From an uncultured Litoreibacter sp. (lineage in GTDB: Bacteria > Pseudomonadota > Alphaproteobacteria > Rhodobacterales > Rhodobacteraceae): a stretch of DNA of 64,000 nt. The stretch spans positions 372,001 to 436,000 of the forward strand of contig NZ_CANMXB010000001.1 of the NCBI RefSeq assembly GCF_947501785.1. Reading direction: 5' to 3'. Below, one piece after another: positions 33,106 through 42,611 of this stretch (its first letter is position 1; each line of letters opens with the position of its first letter). The notes below the pieces were generated by a model. It worked only from the letters and a program-made list of their open reading frames with translations. It was not told the DNA's origin and did no database searches. Position numbers and translations under genes: made by a program.

Positions 33106-34077
33106 ATGACGCCTGATGAAATGAATGCCCGCATCGTCCGCTATGGCGATCTGATTCCATGCAAGACGGCGTTCATTGACGCGCACACGCCCGGCAGCGA
33201 CCAGAAAGAGAATTTTACCATAATCGGCGGGGGCGTGTCAGAGAGCCCAGATCAGCACGTTCACATAGCAGACAAGATTGGGTTCAATATCGGCGCGGCC
33301 GGACAGCCGCCCAAATGCCGCAATTCGCTGCATTCCCATCGCACGGCAGAGGTGTTCTTCGTCCTAAAGGGTCGCTGGCACTTTTTCTGGGGGCGTTGGG
33401 GGGATGCGGGTGAGGTCACGCTTGAAGAGGGTGACATCATCAACATCCCCACCGGCATTTTCCGTGGGTTCGAAAATATCGGCACGGATTACGGGATGAT
33501 TATGGCCATTCTCGGCGGGGATGATGCCGGCGGCGGTGTGATTTGGGCGCCGCAGGTGATCGAAGACGCGCAGGATCACGGCCTTGTTCTGGGTGAGAAC
33601 GGCAAGCTGTACGATACAAAGCAAGGTGTGGCGCTGCCCGACGGTGTGTCGCCCATGCCGTTACTGTCGGACGCCCAGCTGAAAGACTATCCCGAGCCAA
33701 CGACCCTCGACGTCGTCCCACATTACGTCGCGCGGTATTACGACATGATGGCGCTGTCCGACCGCCAGCCAGCCAAGGTCATCGGGCCCGATGCCATGTT
33801 GCGTGACCGACCCGGGTTTGACGTCGAATTGCTGTCGCGCGGTTCATTGGGGGCAGATCGCTATAGCGTGCCAACCAATGAGGTGCTGATGCCGATGCGC
33901 GGACACTGGAAACTGACCTGGGAGCAGGGGGAGGCCGTGCTGAACCCAGGCGATACCTGCGCGGTGCCTGCTGATCTGCCCCACAGCCTGACACCGTCAA
34001 TGACCGGCGAGGCATCCTGTTTCCGCATTTTGGGAACAGACGACCCTGCGGGCGCCACGATGACGCTTTCAACCTAG
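33106..34077 (+). CDS. Bicupin protein, possible dioxygenase-like metalloenzyme
   Basis: This 323-residue protein has two cupin domains with complementary partial metal sites. The N-terminal cupin (about 50-145) shows HSHRTAEVFFVLKG, the HxHxxxE metal motif, but its second motif has Arg in place of His (GDIINIPTGIFRGF). The C-terminal cupin (about 235-315) lacks HxH (VPTNEVLMPMRGHW) but keeps a GDTCAVPADLPHS second motif. Bicupins of this layout include gentisate-type dioxygenases and sugar isomerases. The family cannot be pinned down by eye. It is 84 bases after the GNAT gene and could belong to the same transcript or stand alone. Confidence 0.75.
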   Translation: MTPDEMNARIVRYGDLIPCKTAFIDAHTPGSDQKENFTIIGGGVSESPDQHVHIADKIGFNIGAAGQPPKCRNSLHSHRTAEVFFVLKGRWHFFWGRWGDAGEVTLEEGDIINIPTGIFRGFENIGTDYGMIMAILGGDDAGGGVIWAPQVIEDAQDHGLVLGENGKLYDTKQGVALPDGVSPMPLLSDAQLKDYPEPTTLDVVPHYVARYYDMMALSDRQPAKVIGPDAMLRDRPGFDVELLSRGSLGADRYSVPTNEVLMPMRGHWKLTWEQGEAVLNPGDTCAVPADLPHSLTPSMTGEASCFRILGTDDPAGATMTLST

Positions 34078-34136
34078 GGCCAGCATCACAAACCGTAACA
34101 TTAAAGACTCACCGCGCGGTATCAAAGTAGTGGGGG

Positions 34137-34221
34137 ACGTCAGTAACTGTGTTTTCCCCGCACTGCCACCACTAGATAGGCCATTTTTTGCTTGGTTTCT
34201 GACCTCACGTCAGGTTACTGT
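34137..34221. repeat. Imperfect direct repeat upstream of the adhesin gene
   Basis: ACGTCAGTAACTGT (34137-34150) and ACGTCAGGTTACTGT (34207-34221) share a common core 70 bases apart. They lie in the 204-base region before the adhesin start, which is otherwise without genes. They may be binding sites for an activator or repressor of the secretion cluster. There is no further support. Confidence 0.35.
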
Positions 34222-34281
34222 CCCTTCAATCATAATAAGGCACGCGTAAAAATGCGCGGCCATTGAGGCGGAGTAGTAGTA

Positions 34282-37200
34282 ATGGATGCGATTGAGTTCG
34301 TAGTCCGCGGACAGGATGGCAACATCCGTCGCGGCGTTTTTCAAGACATTGATGGCCAATCTGCAATGAACGTCGGTGTGGGCGAGGATGTCTCGCTTAA
34401 CATTCGTCGGTATCAAGCAGTGGGCTACACGCGAGAGGGCAACACTTTGGTGGTTGCTCTTGCTGACGGCCGCAGCCTGCGGCTGAATGGATTTTTCGAG
34501 GGCAATAACGAGCTCTATATTTCGGCAGATGGTCAACTGACAGAGGTGGCCTTGTCCGAACATGCCGGTGGCATTGATGCTGTGTATCAAGAGGCGCAAG
34601 CCTTCGGTAAGTGGAGCCCGGACGACGCGCTGTTTTTCACAGGCGGGCCTGATGTCGACACGATCATTGCGGCAGATGCCGCAGCGGTGAACGAACAGCC
34701 GACGATGCTTGCAGCCCCAATTCTCGCTGGTCTAGGCGGTTTGGGTGGCGGCGGTCTTGCCGCAGGCGCCGCGCTTGTCGGTGTTGGCCTTGTTGGCACC
34801 GGCGGCGGTGGTGGAGGCGGCGGCGGAGGCGGCGGCCTTGGCGACACCACGCCCCCTGATGTGGCCGTGACTGAAGGCACCATCTCCGTAAATCACGTCT
34901 TCAATGGTGAAGACCATGGCGACGGTGTTGAGATTGCCGGTACGGGCGAGCCCGGCGCGGCAATTGTCGTGGTTATCGGCGATGCCGAGCAGGAAACGGT
35001 CGTCGCTGACGATGGGTCTTGGTCTGTCGTGTTCCCAACGGCGGATGTGGCCGGCGGTGAGCGCGATCAGGAAATTACGGTTACGGCGACGGACGCAACC
35101 GGCAACTACACGATGCTGACGGACACAATCCGGCTGGACACCATCACCACGGTTGAGCTGAGCGAGATTGATGGCGCTGTTGCATCCAGCAACACGGTGA
35201 TCAACGCCGAAGGTCATGCCAACGGCGTCACGATGAGCGGGGCTGGTGAGCCCGGCGCGTCAATCACAGTTGAAGTGGCTGGCGGGCCGTCAGCAACCAC
35301 GACAGTTGCGGATGATGGCACTTGGGCTATCAACTTTACGCCGGGCGAGATCGCGACTGGCGAATACGAGGCGGGCGTTACAGTCACCGCAATTGATCTG
35401 GCAGGCAATTCTGCAACCACAACGCAGACGATGGTTGTCGACACGATCAGCAATGTATCGATCACCGGTAATTCTGCAGGTGCGGATGGGGTGGTCAACT
35501 CTGTCGAGAACACCGCGGCAACGGCCATCGTGGGGGCGGCGCAGGCCGGATCCAGCGTGGTTGTAACGGTAACGGGACCAAATGGAAATGTGCTGGGTAC
35601 TCAAACAGTTACCGCAAATTCTTCAGGTGAATGGCAGGCCAGCTATGCGGCGGGCACCTTCCCGGGCGGCGAGTATGATGTCAGCATTACCGCTGTCGCA
35701 ACCGATGGCGCGGGTAACAGCTCTTCCACTTCGGCGACATTGCCGATCGACACCCTGACAAATGTTGAGCTATCCGCGATTGACGGCGATCTGGTGAATT
35801 CTGGCGCAGTCATCAACGCGGCGGAGCGGGCCGACGGCGTGTCCATGTCGGGCACTGGCGAGCCGGGCGGTGCGGTTGTCGTTACGGTTCCAGGCGGCGG
35901 CACGGCCACGACCACCGTTGGCAGCAACGGCCAGTGGTCTGTGAACTTCGCGGCGGGCGATATCCCGGCGGGCGAAACCACTGTCCCTGTAAGTGTCAGT
36001 ATCACCGATGCGGCGGGCAATACCGCCTCTTCAACCCAGAACATGGTCATCGATACCGTGACCACCGTTGATATCACTGGCAACAATGCTGGCACAGACG
36101 GTGTCTATAACAACACCGAGGCCGGGCGCACGGTCACGTTGAATGGCACCGCGCAACCAAATGCCTCTGTCGAGGTAACGCTGACCAGTGACACCGGCGC
36201 GTTCCTTGGAACCACAACGGTCGTTGCAAACGGTGCTGGGCAATGGGCGGCCAACTTCTCTGCGGGCAGTTTGCCTGGTGGTGAATACGGCGTGAATGTC
36301 TCTGCGCAAGCCACTGATGCAGCAGGAAATACCGCGACTGACACATCGACATTCCAGGTCGACACGGTTGCCGATATCTCTGTCAATGACGGCTCCCGCG
36401 ACGATGGCGGTGTCATCAATATTGTCGAGGCAGGCAACGGTGTGACCCTGACCGGCTCAACCGATCCGAACTCAGTTGTCAGCGTGAACTTTGCGGGCAG
36501 CATGCGGACGGTGCAATCCGATGGTTCAGGCAATTGGGCGGCGACGTTCTCGTCCTCCGATATCCCGATGGGTGTGGAGACGACCTTGCCAATCACCGCC
36601 AGCTTCACGGACGCAGCAGGCAATACTGCCACGGCGACCGGCACGGTCGGCGTAGACACGATCGTGCGCAATCTAGGTGTGTCAGCAGCGACCGGCGACG
36701 GCGTCATTGACGCGCAGGAGGCAGGCGCAGGCTTTACCCTGACCGGCACAACTGAGCAGGGCGCACAAAGCGTAACGGTCGCCTTCGGGTCAGGTCAGCC
36801 GCGCAATGCGGTTGTGGATGCGGCGGGCAACTGGTCGATCACATTCGCCCCGGGCGACATTCCCGAAGGGGAGTACGACACCGACATCACCGTTACGACG
36901 GTTGATATCAACGACAACGTCGACAGTGTCACCAGCCCGGTTCGTGTTGATACCGAGGTGCCAGAGGCGCCAATCGTCATTCGCTACGTCGAATCGACGA
37001 ACGGCATCAACGATGGCTTGCAAGGCATTTCCACGGAGCTGACGGACGACATCAGCGGCATCAGCCAGATCAACGCTGCTGGTCAAGTGTCCAACGTCGG
37101 CTACCAGTCGCAGACATCCGCGTTTGGCGGCGGTCGTTTGGACTTCGAGTTTGACAACACCATCCCGAACGGCGCGAGCCTGGTTATCCAGGCGGAAGAC

Positions 37201-37542
37201 TCTGTCGGCAACCAGAATGACACATTGCTTGTTCTGGAGGATGCGGGGACGAACACCGTGAACATTTCGTCTCCCGCGCTGGATCAGTTCGACATCGGCG
37301 CGATTGACCTCAGCATTGCGGAAGACAGCAGTCTCACCATCTCGGAAAGCGATCTTCTGGCTATGTCTGGCGTCAGCGACACATTGATTGTCCATGGCGG
37401 CACAGACGATGTGGTTAACGCGGCCGGTGCAACCTTTACCGGGGCGACCGAAGTGATCGGCAATCAGGTTTATAACGTCTACTCGCTTGGCGAGGGCAGC
37501 CTGATCATTGACAGCGAGATCACGGTCAACCCAGTCATCTAA
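34282..37542 (+). CDS. BapA-like Ig-repeat adhesin, probable type I secretion substrate
   Basis: The 1086-residue protein begins with a BapA/LapF-type prefix domain (about 1-125: MDAIEFVVRGQDGNIRRG, SLNIRRYQAVGYTREGNTLVVALADGRSLRLNGFF). An Ala/Gly segment ending in a run of 12 Gly (about 174-185) follows. Next come seven bacterial Ig-like domains of about 100 residues (roughly 190-890), each ending in a D.AGN......D(T/S) motif, and one diverged domain. The last 150 residues (LSIAEDSSLTISESDLLAMSGVSDTLIVHGGTDDVV...NVYSLGEGSLIIDSEI) look like the C-terminal uncleaved secretion region of such adhesins. No Sec signal peptide is present. The next three genes encode a type I secretion system. It is small for this class, which often exceeds 2000 residues. 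Confidence 0.85.
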   Translation: MDAIEFVVRGQDGNIRRGVFQDIDGQSAMNVGVGEDVSLNIRRYQAVGYTREGNTLVVALADGRSLRLNGFFEGNNELYISADGQLTEVALSEHAGGIDAVYQEAQAFGKWSPDDALFFTGGPDVDTIIAADAAAVNEQPTMLAAPILAGLGGLGGGGLAAGAALVGVGLVGTGGGGGGGGGGGGLGDTTPPDVAVTEGTISVNHVFNGEDHGDGVEIAGTGEPGAAIVVVIGDAEQETVVADDGSWSVVFPTADVAGGERDQEITVTATDATGNYTMLTDTIRLDTITTVELSEIDGAVASSNTVINAEGHANGVTMSGAGEPGASITVEVAGGPSATTTVADDGTWAINFTPGEIATGEYEAGVTVTAIDLAGNSATTTQTMVVDTISNVSITGNSAGADGVVNSVENTAATAIVGAAQAGSSVVVTVTGPNGNVLGTQTVTANSSGEWQASYAAGTFPGGEYDVSITAVATDGAGNSSSTSATLPIDTLTNVELSAIDGDLVNSGAVINAAERADGVSMSGTGEPGGAVVVTVPGGGTATTTVGSNGQWSVNFAAGDIPAGETTVPVSVSITDAAGNTASSTQNMVIDTVTTVDITGNNAGTDGVYNNTEAGRTVTLNGTAQPNASVEVTLTSDTGAFLGTTTVVANGAGQWAANFSAGSLPGGEYGVNVSAQATDAAGNTATDTSTFQVDTVADISVNDGSRDDGGVINIVEAGNGVTLTGSTDPNSVVSVNFAGSMRTVQSDGSGNWAATFSSSDIPMGVETTLPITASFTDAAGNTATATGTVGVDTIVRNLGVSAATGDGVIDAQEAGAGFTLTGTTEQGAQSVTVAFGSGQPRNAVVDAAGNWSITFAPGDIPEGEYDTDITVTTVDINDNVDSVTSPVRVDTEVPEAPIVIRYVESTNGINDGLQGISTELTDDISGISQINAAGQVSNVGYQSQTSAFGGGRLDFEFDNTIPNGASLVIQAEDSVGNQNDTLLVLEDAGTNTVNISSPALDQFDIGAIDLSIAEDSSLTISESDLLAMSGVSDTLIVHGGTDDVVNAAGATFTGATEVIGNQVYNVYSLGEGSLIIDSEITVNPVI

Positions 37543-37553
37543 AAACACGAAGA

Positions 37554-37584
37554 TCGCCCGCCAAGTCTCTGATTTGGCGGGCGA
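37554..37584 (+). terminator. Stem-loop between the adhesin and its secretion genes
   Basis: TCGCCCGCCAA (37554-37564) and TTGGCGGGCGA (37574-37584) form an 11-bp perfect stem with a 9-base loop and no U tract. It starts 12 bases after the adhesin stop. It probably reduces read-through to the secretion genes or stabilises the adhesin mRNA, and it makes a start for the next gene inside this hairpin unlikely. Confidence 0.65.
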
Positions 37585-37624
37585 ACCACCAACAAAAAAC
37601 AACAGAATAATCTGGGTAAGTGGT

Positions 37625-38980
37625 GTGAATACGGGGCGGTTAACAAAGAACATAATGCTGAGTGTCGGCGTGTCTGCAATCCTTGCAGGCTGCATGGGGA
37701 CCGATCTCGCAGAAACGACGCGCAACGCTTTTTCGGGCGCGTCACCAGACAAGCAAGCGACATCGGACGCAGCGAAGGCCCAACCGGCATTAGCTGGAGG
37801 CACGGGTGGTACGGGCGAGAATGCCAGCTCTCTCATCATCGACGGTCTGTTGGACCGTCAGTCTGTCTTGGGCTCGGGCAACAGTTACTCGAAGGTCGCG
37901 GGCGCCGTCCTGGCGGCCAACTCCCGCGCGGCCGAGGCTGAACTGCGCAGCGCGAAACTGCGCGCGCAGGCCGCGTCCAAGAACTGGTTGCCGACGATAG
38001 GGCCGAACCTGTCTTTGACCTCCCTTGGGGAGGTGGTTGCGGGCATGTTGATAGATCAAGTGCTGTTTGCCAACGGGCGCAAGAAGGCCGAGCGCCAATT
38101 CGCAAAGGCCGATGTCGAGGTGGCCGCCGTCGTGCTGGCTGAGGACACCAATGACAGGGTGCTGACCGCCTTGGATCTTTACATTTCAGCTGAAGAGGCG
38201 CGAGCAAAGGCGCGGGCAGGCGATGACGTTCTGACGCAGATGGAACGCTTTGCCTACATCATGCAGCGTCGCGTTGAAGGTGGCGTATCCGACCGGGCTG
38301 ACCTTCAGGTCACCCGCCAGAAGCTGGCTGAGATCGAAAGCAACCGGGCGTCGGATGCCCAAGCTGCAGCGACCGCCGTTGCAGAATTGAACGCTATGTC
38401 GCTGACCCCGCTGGACGGGGTGCGTGGCCTTGCCGCCATCAAGACGCCGTCGGCGACGGCGAAGCCCCTGGCTGTGTTGAAAGCAGAGGCGGAGCGAGAA
38501 CGCGCCGTAGCGCAGGCCACGATCGACCGCTCTGGCTTCCTGCCCACCGTCTCGGCGCGCGGCAATGTTGCGAAGGGCGGTTCGTCAGCCAGCATTGACG
38601 TGGCCGCCGAAAATCCCATCGGGTTTGGCACCGGAGCCAGCCTGAAGGCCATTGAGGCCGCTCGCGAAGCGGCCAGCCGGAAGGTTGATCAGGCCGATGA
38701 AGACAGCGCGCGGGTACTGCGCCGACTGGAACAGCAGCTTATCGCCCTTGAGCAGAAGCAGGCCAGCTCTGAACTGCTGGTCTCGCAGGCCAATGAAAAC
38801 CTCGCTCTGTTTGAGCGGCAATATAAGGCGGGCGTCCGCCCGGTGATGGACGTTGTGCGGGTATATGAAACCAAGGTGCGGGTAGAGCGCGAGCAGATTG
38901 GTTACGCTTTCAAAGCTGCGGCTGTGCGGTTGAAGGTCGCCGCTGAGCTAGGTGTTCTTGTGGATGGAGCGGACATATGA
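37625..38980 (+). CDS. TolC-family outer-membrane channel of the type I secretion system
   Basis: I place the start at the GTG at 37625, just after the stem-loop; the ATG at 37655 is an alternative. The 451-residue product has a lipoprotein-type signal (MLSVGVSAILAGC, Cys at about 23), like many outer-membrane efflux proteins. Two long helical repeats typical of TolC follow (about 100-270 and 290-440, e.g. LGSGNSYSKVAGAVLAANSRAAEAELRSAKLRAQAASKNWLP and VSQANENLALFERQYKAGVRPVMDVV). It forms the trimeric exit duct for the adhesin. It overlaps the ABC transporter gene by 4 bases. Confidence 0.87.
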   Translation: MNTGRLTKNIMLSVGVSAILAGCMGTDLAETTRNAFSGASPDKQATSDAAKAQPALAGGTGGTGENASSLIIDGLLDRQSVLGSGNSYSKVAGAVLAANSRAAEAELRSAKLRAQAASKNWLPTIGPNLSLTSLGEVVAGMLIDQVLFANGRKKAERQFAKADVEVAAVVLAEDTNDRVLTALDLYISAEEARAKARAGDDVLTQMERFAYIMQRRVEGGVSDRADLQVTRQKLAEIESNRASDAQAAATAVAELNAMSLTPLDGVRGLAAIKTPSATAKPLAVLKAEAERERAVAQATIDRSGFLPTVSARGNVAKGGSSASIDVAAENPIGFGTGASLKAIEAAREAASRKVDQADEDSARVLRRLEQQLIALEQKQASSELLVSQANENLALFERQYKAGVRPVMDVVRVYETKVRVEREQIGYAFKAAAVRLKVAAELGVLVDGADI

Positions 38981-41412
38981 GCGCTCCTGTAGTTGCGTTT
39001 GACATGGCGCGGGCCAAAGCCGCCGCTGCACCGGCGCCATTGGACAAGTCCGAGGCAACGCAGACCCAGCACAAGAAGGTGCCGGTCATCCGGTTTGAAC
39101 CGCCGAAACTGACCGATCCCAAGCCGGGGTTTGAGGTGACGCCAGACGCGCAGAGCGGCAAACCGCCCGTCATTGTGATGCCGTCACCCGCCACCAAGGT
39201 AAAACCTGCGCCAAAGGCACCTTCGCCAATTGTTCTGCCGGACATTCAGGCTGCGAATGATGCCGCACCAAGAGACACCAATCCGCCAAAGCGGCAGCGC
39301 GCCCGGGCTGATCTGGCCGCGACATATGCCGGCCTGCTGGGCGTCGATTTGCTGGCTGCTGACATCCTTGATGCGGCGGCCGACACCGGGGCTGGCGCCG
39401 CCGAGCTGACCACGGACGTTTTGGCAGAGGCATTGACGGCCCTTGGGTTGACGGCACGGGTCAGCAAGTCAAAACCGGCCCCCGACCTTTGGCCGGCCAT
39501 GGTGGAAATGACGACAGGCCAAATGGTTCTGGTGATCAGCCAAGACGGCACAATGTTGACGCTGCTGGACGCCACCACTCCCGACAAACGCACTGAGGTC
39601 GACATCGCGGAATTCGCCAAAGTTGCGACCGCAAAAATACTCTGCGCGGTGACAACGATTGAGCAGGTTGAAGACCGCTATCAGATCGCCAACGTCAAGT
39701 CACATTGGTTCTGGGGCGAGTTCACCAAGTACCGCCGCTATATCGCCGAGATTGCGCTTGGCTCTTTCGTGGCGAACATCCTGGCGGTCGCCGTGGCGCT
39801 GTTCTCCCTGCAGGTCTATGACCGTGTGATCCCGCACCAATCTCAAGCCACCCTGTGGGTGCTGGCCATCGGTGCTGTCGGCGCGCTGGTGATGGAAGCT
39901 GCCATCAAAATCGCCCGGTCCCGGCTTATGGATGGGGCAGGCCGTCAGGTCGAACTGGCGGTGCAGAAAACCCTGATGAGCCGTTTGCTTGGTATGCGCG
40001 GCGGACAGAAGAACATGACGCCGTCGGGCACGTTCTCAGCCATGCGCGAGTTCTCGTCTGTACGGGAGTTCTTTACGGCTTCGACCATCGGGTCGCTGAC
40101 TGACATCCCGTTCATATTCGTATTCCTGCTGCTGGTGGGGTCTATCGCTGGCAACCTTGTTTGGGTGCTGGTTCTTGGCGGCATCCTGATGGTTCTGCCA
40201 GGGTTCTTTCTGCAAAGGAAGATGACACGCCTGACTGAAGAAACCCAAGGTGCCTCGGTCAAGGCCAGCCGGTTGCTGCAGGAGGCGATTTACGAGGCCG
40301 ACACGGTAAAAGCCAACCGTGGCGAAGACCGTTTCGCCCGCATTTGGGAAGAGCTGACCACACTGTCGGCGGTCAAGTCCTCTGAACAACGCAAACTGGC
40401 GGCAACACTGACCTTCTGGTCGCAAGGCGTGCAGCAGGCCACCTATGTGACCGCGGTCGTAGTTGGAACATTCCTGGTGTTTGCGGGTGAATTCACTGTC
40501 GGTTCCATCATTGCCGTCGGTATCCTGACGTCGCGGACATTGGCGCCGCTTACCCAACTGGCGGGCACCATGGCGCGTTGGTCGAATGTGAAGACGGCTT
40601 TGACCGGTCTGGAAGCGGTCGCCGTATCCGAGCAGGACCATGACGCCACGCGGACCTATATGCGCCGGGAGACATTGGATGGCCGCTTTGAAATGCGCGA
40701 CCTGATCCATCGCTATGACGATGACAGCGCGCCGGTGCTTGATATCTCCGGGGTGGCGATTGAGCCGGGCCAGCGGGTTGCGGTGCTTGGGGCCAACGGG
40801 TCCGGAAAATCAACAATGCTGAAACTGCTGACCGGTCTTGTGTCGCCGGATGCCGGACGCGTGACGATTGACGGCATTGATATGGGACAGTTGCACAATC
40901 GCGACCTGCGGCGCGGCATCGGTTATCTCGCCCAAGACGTGCGCCTGTTCCAGGGCACGTTGCGCGACAACCTGAACCTTAGCCAGCTGGAGCGGGACGA
41001 CACCAGATTAATGGATGCGCTGTTCTTTGCCGGTCTTGGCTCGTTTGTGCAGAACCATCCCAAAGGTCTGGACCTGCCGGTCCATGACGGCGGGGCAGGG
41101 CTGTCGATTGGCCAGCGTCAATCCATCGGCTGGGCACGCCTCTGGCTGGCGGATCCGCGTGTTGTGTTGCTGGACGAGCCGACGGCAGCCTTGGACCAGA
41201 CGCTGGAGACCACACTGGTGTCACGGCTGGAAACATGGCTGGCAGGACGCACGGCCGTGATCGCGACCCACCGGATGCCGATCTTGTCACTGACCGACCG
41301 GGTGCTGATCTTGCAAAACGGCAAGCTGGCGGTAGACGGCCCGCGCGACGCGGTGCTGTCACACATGAAATCGGCGCGCGCCGAGGCGCAAGGCAAGAAG
41401 GAGACCGCATAA
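38977..41412 (+). CDS. Type I secretion ABC transporter (LapB-like)
   Basis: This 811-residue protein is longer than usual because of a Pro/Ala/Lys-rich, probably disordered N-terminal extension (about 1-110). Then comes a C39-peptidase-like domain without an obvious catalytic Cys (about 110-230), a six-helix membrane domain (about 255-550) and an ATPase domain. Walker A GANGSGKST is at 605-613, the signature is the variant LSIGQRQS, and Walker B is VVLLDEPTAALD. It energises one-step export of the adhesin across both membranes. The start overlaps the TolC-type stop (ATGA) and the stop overlaps the HlyD-type start (TAATG). Confidence 0.92.
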   Translation: MSAPVVAFDMARAKAAAAPAPLDKSEATQTQHKKVPVIRFEPPKLTDPKPGFEVTPDAQSGKPPVIVMPSPATKVKPAPKAPSPIVLPDIQAANDAAPRDTNPPKRQRARADLAATYAGLLGVDLLAADILDAAADTGAGAAELTTDVLAEALTALGLTARVSKSKPAPDLWPAMVEMTTGQMVLVISQDGTMLTLLDATTPDKRTEVDIAEFAKVATAKILCAVTTIEQVEDRYQIANVKSHWFWGEFTKYRRYIAEIALGSFVANILAVAVALFSLQVYDRVIPHQSQATLWVLAIGAVGALVMEAAIKIARSRLMDGAGRQVELAVQKTLMSRLLGMRGGQKNMTPSGTFSAMREFSSVREFFTASTIGSLTDIPFIFVFLLLVGSIAGNLVWVLVLGGILMVLPGFFLQRKMTRLTEETQGASVKASRLLQEAIYEADTVKANRGEDRFARIWEELTTLSAVKSSEQRKLAATLTFWSQGVQQATYVTAVVVGTFLVFAGEFTVGSIIAVGILTSRTLAPLTQLAGTMARWSNVKTALTGLEAVAVSEQDHDATRTYMRRETLDGRFEMRDLIHRYDDDSAPVLDISGVAIEPGQRVAVLGANGSGKSTMLKLLTGLVSPDAGRVTIDGIDMGQLHNRDLRRGIGYLAQDVRLFQGTLRDNLNLSQLERDDTRLMDALFFAGLGSFVQNHPKGLDLPVHDGGAGLSIGQRQSIGWARLWLADPRVVLLDEPTAALDQTLETTLVSRLETWLAGRTAVIATHRMPILSLTDRVLILQNGKLAVDGPRDAVLSHMKSARAEAQGKKETA

Positions 41413-42581
41413 TGGCTGTCATCGATGCAGGGTTCAGCGCGCAGATGCGTGCGCCAAGCTGGACGATCCGCATGGTGATCCTAACCGTCGCGTTGTTTGT
41501 GGTTTGGGCGGCGTTTGCCTCCCTCGACGAAATCGTGCGCGGGGATGGCGAGATGGTATCTTCGTCGCGCCCGCAGATCATTCAGAACCTCGAAGGCGGC
41601 ATTCTGTCCGAGATGCTGGTCAGCGAAGGCGACACGGTCAAGCCCGGCGACGTGCTGGCACGGTTGCATGGCACGCAATTCTCGACCGCCGTGGATGACC
41701 TGCAGGACCAGATTGACACGTTGGAGGTGCGTCAGATCCGGCTGGAAGCAGAGCTGGAAGGGCGGTTTGACTTCAACGTTCCGTCGCATCTGGCGCAACG
41801 CCAGCCCAACATGGTGGCGTCCGAGATGGCGTTGCTGCATGCACGCCAGTCCGATTTTGAGAGCCGCACATCCGGTGCACGAAACGTCCTGCAGCAGGCC
41901 GCCAAGGAGCTTGCCTTGCTGGAACGGCTGCTGGACGAAGAAATCGTATCTCTGATCGAGGTGACCCGCGCCCGCAAAACGCATGGCGACGCCGAGGCTA
42001 AATTTAACGACATCGTGACCAAGGCCGAGTTGGACCGGGCGGGGGAGTATTCCGACACGTTGAAGGAATTGGCGACACTGCGGCAAAACCAGAAGATTTC
42101 GCGCGACCAGTTGGAACGCACCGTGATCCGCTCTCCGATGGCGGGGATTGTGAACAACGTCTCCGTCTCCACCATTGGCGGCGTGATCCGCCCTGGCGAA
42201 GAGATTTTTCAGATCATCCCGCTGGACGAGGAGCTGTTTGTCGAGGCCAAGGTCAAACCGCAAGACATTGGCAGTATCCGCCTGGGGCAGGCCGCCACAG
42301 TGAAGCTGTCGGCCTACGACTACACGATCTACGGCTCACTAGTGGGGGAGGTCATGGTGATCTCTGCCGACACGTTCAAAGACGAACGCGTTGCGGATGG
42401 TGACCCCCATTACAAGGTGACGTTGAAGCTGGACACGGATGCGATGACCCACCGGCAGCGCAACGTGGCCCTGCGGCCCGGGATGCAGGCCTCCGTCGAG
42501 TTGCATACTGGTGAGAAAACGGTTTTGCAGTATTTGACCAAGCCGCTCTACAAATCCCGCGAGGCGCTGCGCGAAAGATAG
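41412..42581 (+). CDS. HlyD-family membrane fusion protein of the type I secretion system
   Basis: Starting at the ATG that overlaps the transporter stop (TAATG), the product has 389 residues. It has a single N-terminal transmembrane helix (about 18-40), a short barrel segment (VRGDGEMVSSSRPQIIQNLEGGILSEMLVSEGDTVKPGDVLARL), a long coiled coil (about 95-250), and a C-terminal lipoyl/beta-barrel region (RSPMAGIVNNVSVSTIGGVIRPGEEIFQIIPLDEELFVEAKVKPQDIGSI). It bridges the inner-membrane ABC transporter to the TolC-type channel. It is the last gene of the secretion cluster, convergent with the glycerate kinase gene. Confidence 0.93.
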   Translation: MAVIDAGFSAQMRAPSWTIRMVILTVALFVVWAAFASLDEIVRGDGEMVSSSRPQIIQNLEGGILSEMLVSEGDTVKPGDVLARLHGTQFSTAVDDLQDQIDTLEVRQIRLEAELEGRFDFNVPSHLAQRQPNMVASEMALLHARQSDFESRTSGARNVLQQAAKELALLERLLDEEIVSLIEVTRARKTHGDAEAKFNDIVTKAELDRAGEYSDTLKELATLRQNQKISRDQLERTVIRSPMAGIVNNVSVSTIGGVIRPGEEIFQIIPLDEELFVEAKVKPQDIGSIRLGQAATVKLSAYDYTIYGSLVGEVMVISADTFKDERVADGDPHYKVTLKLDTDAMTHRQRNVALRPGMQASVELHTGEKTVLQYLTKPLYKSREALRER

Positions 42582-42611
42582 GGTTTGCGCCGCGCATTGC
42601 GCGTCGCGATG

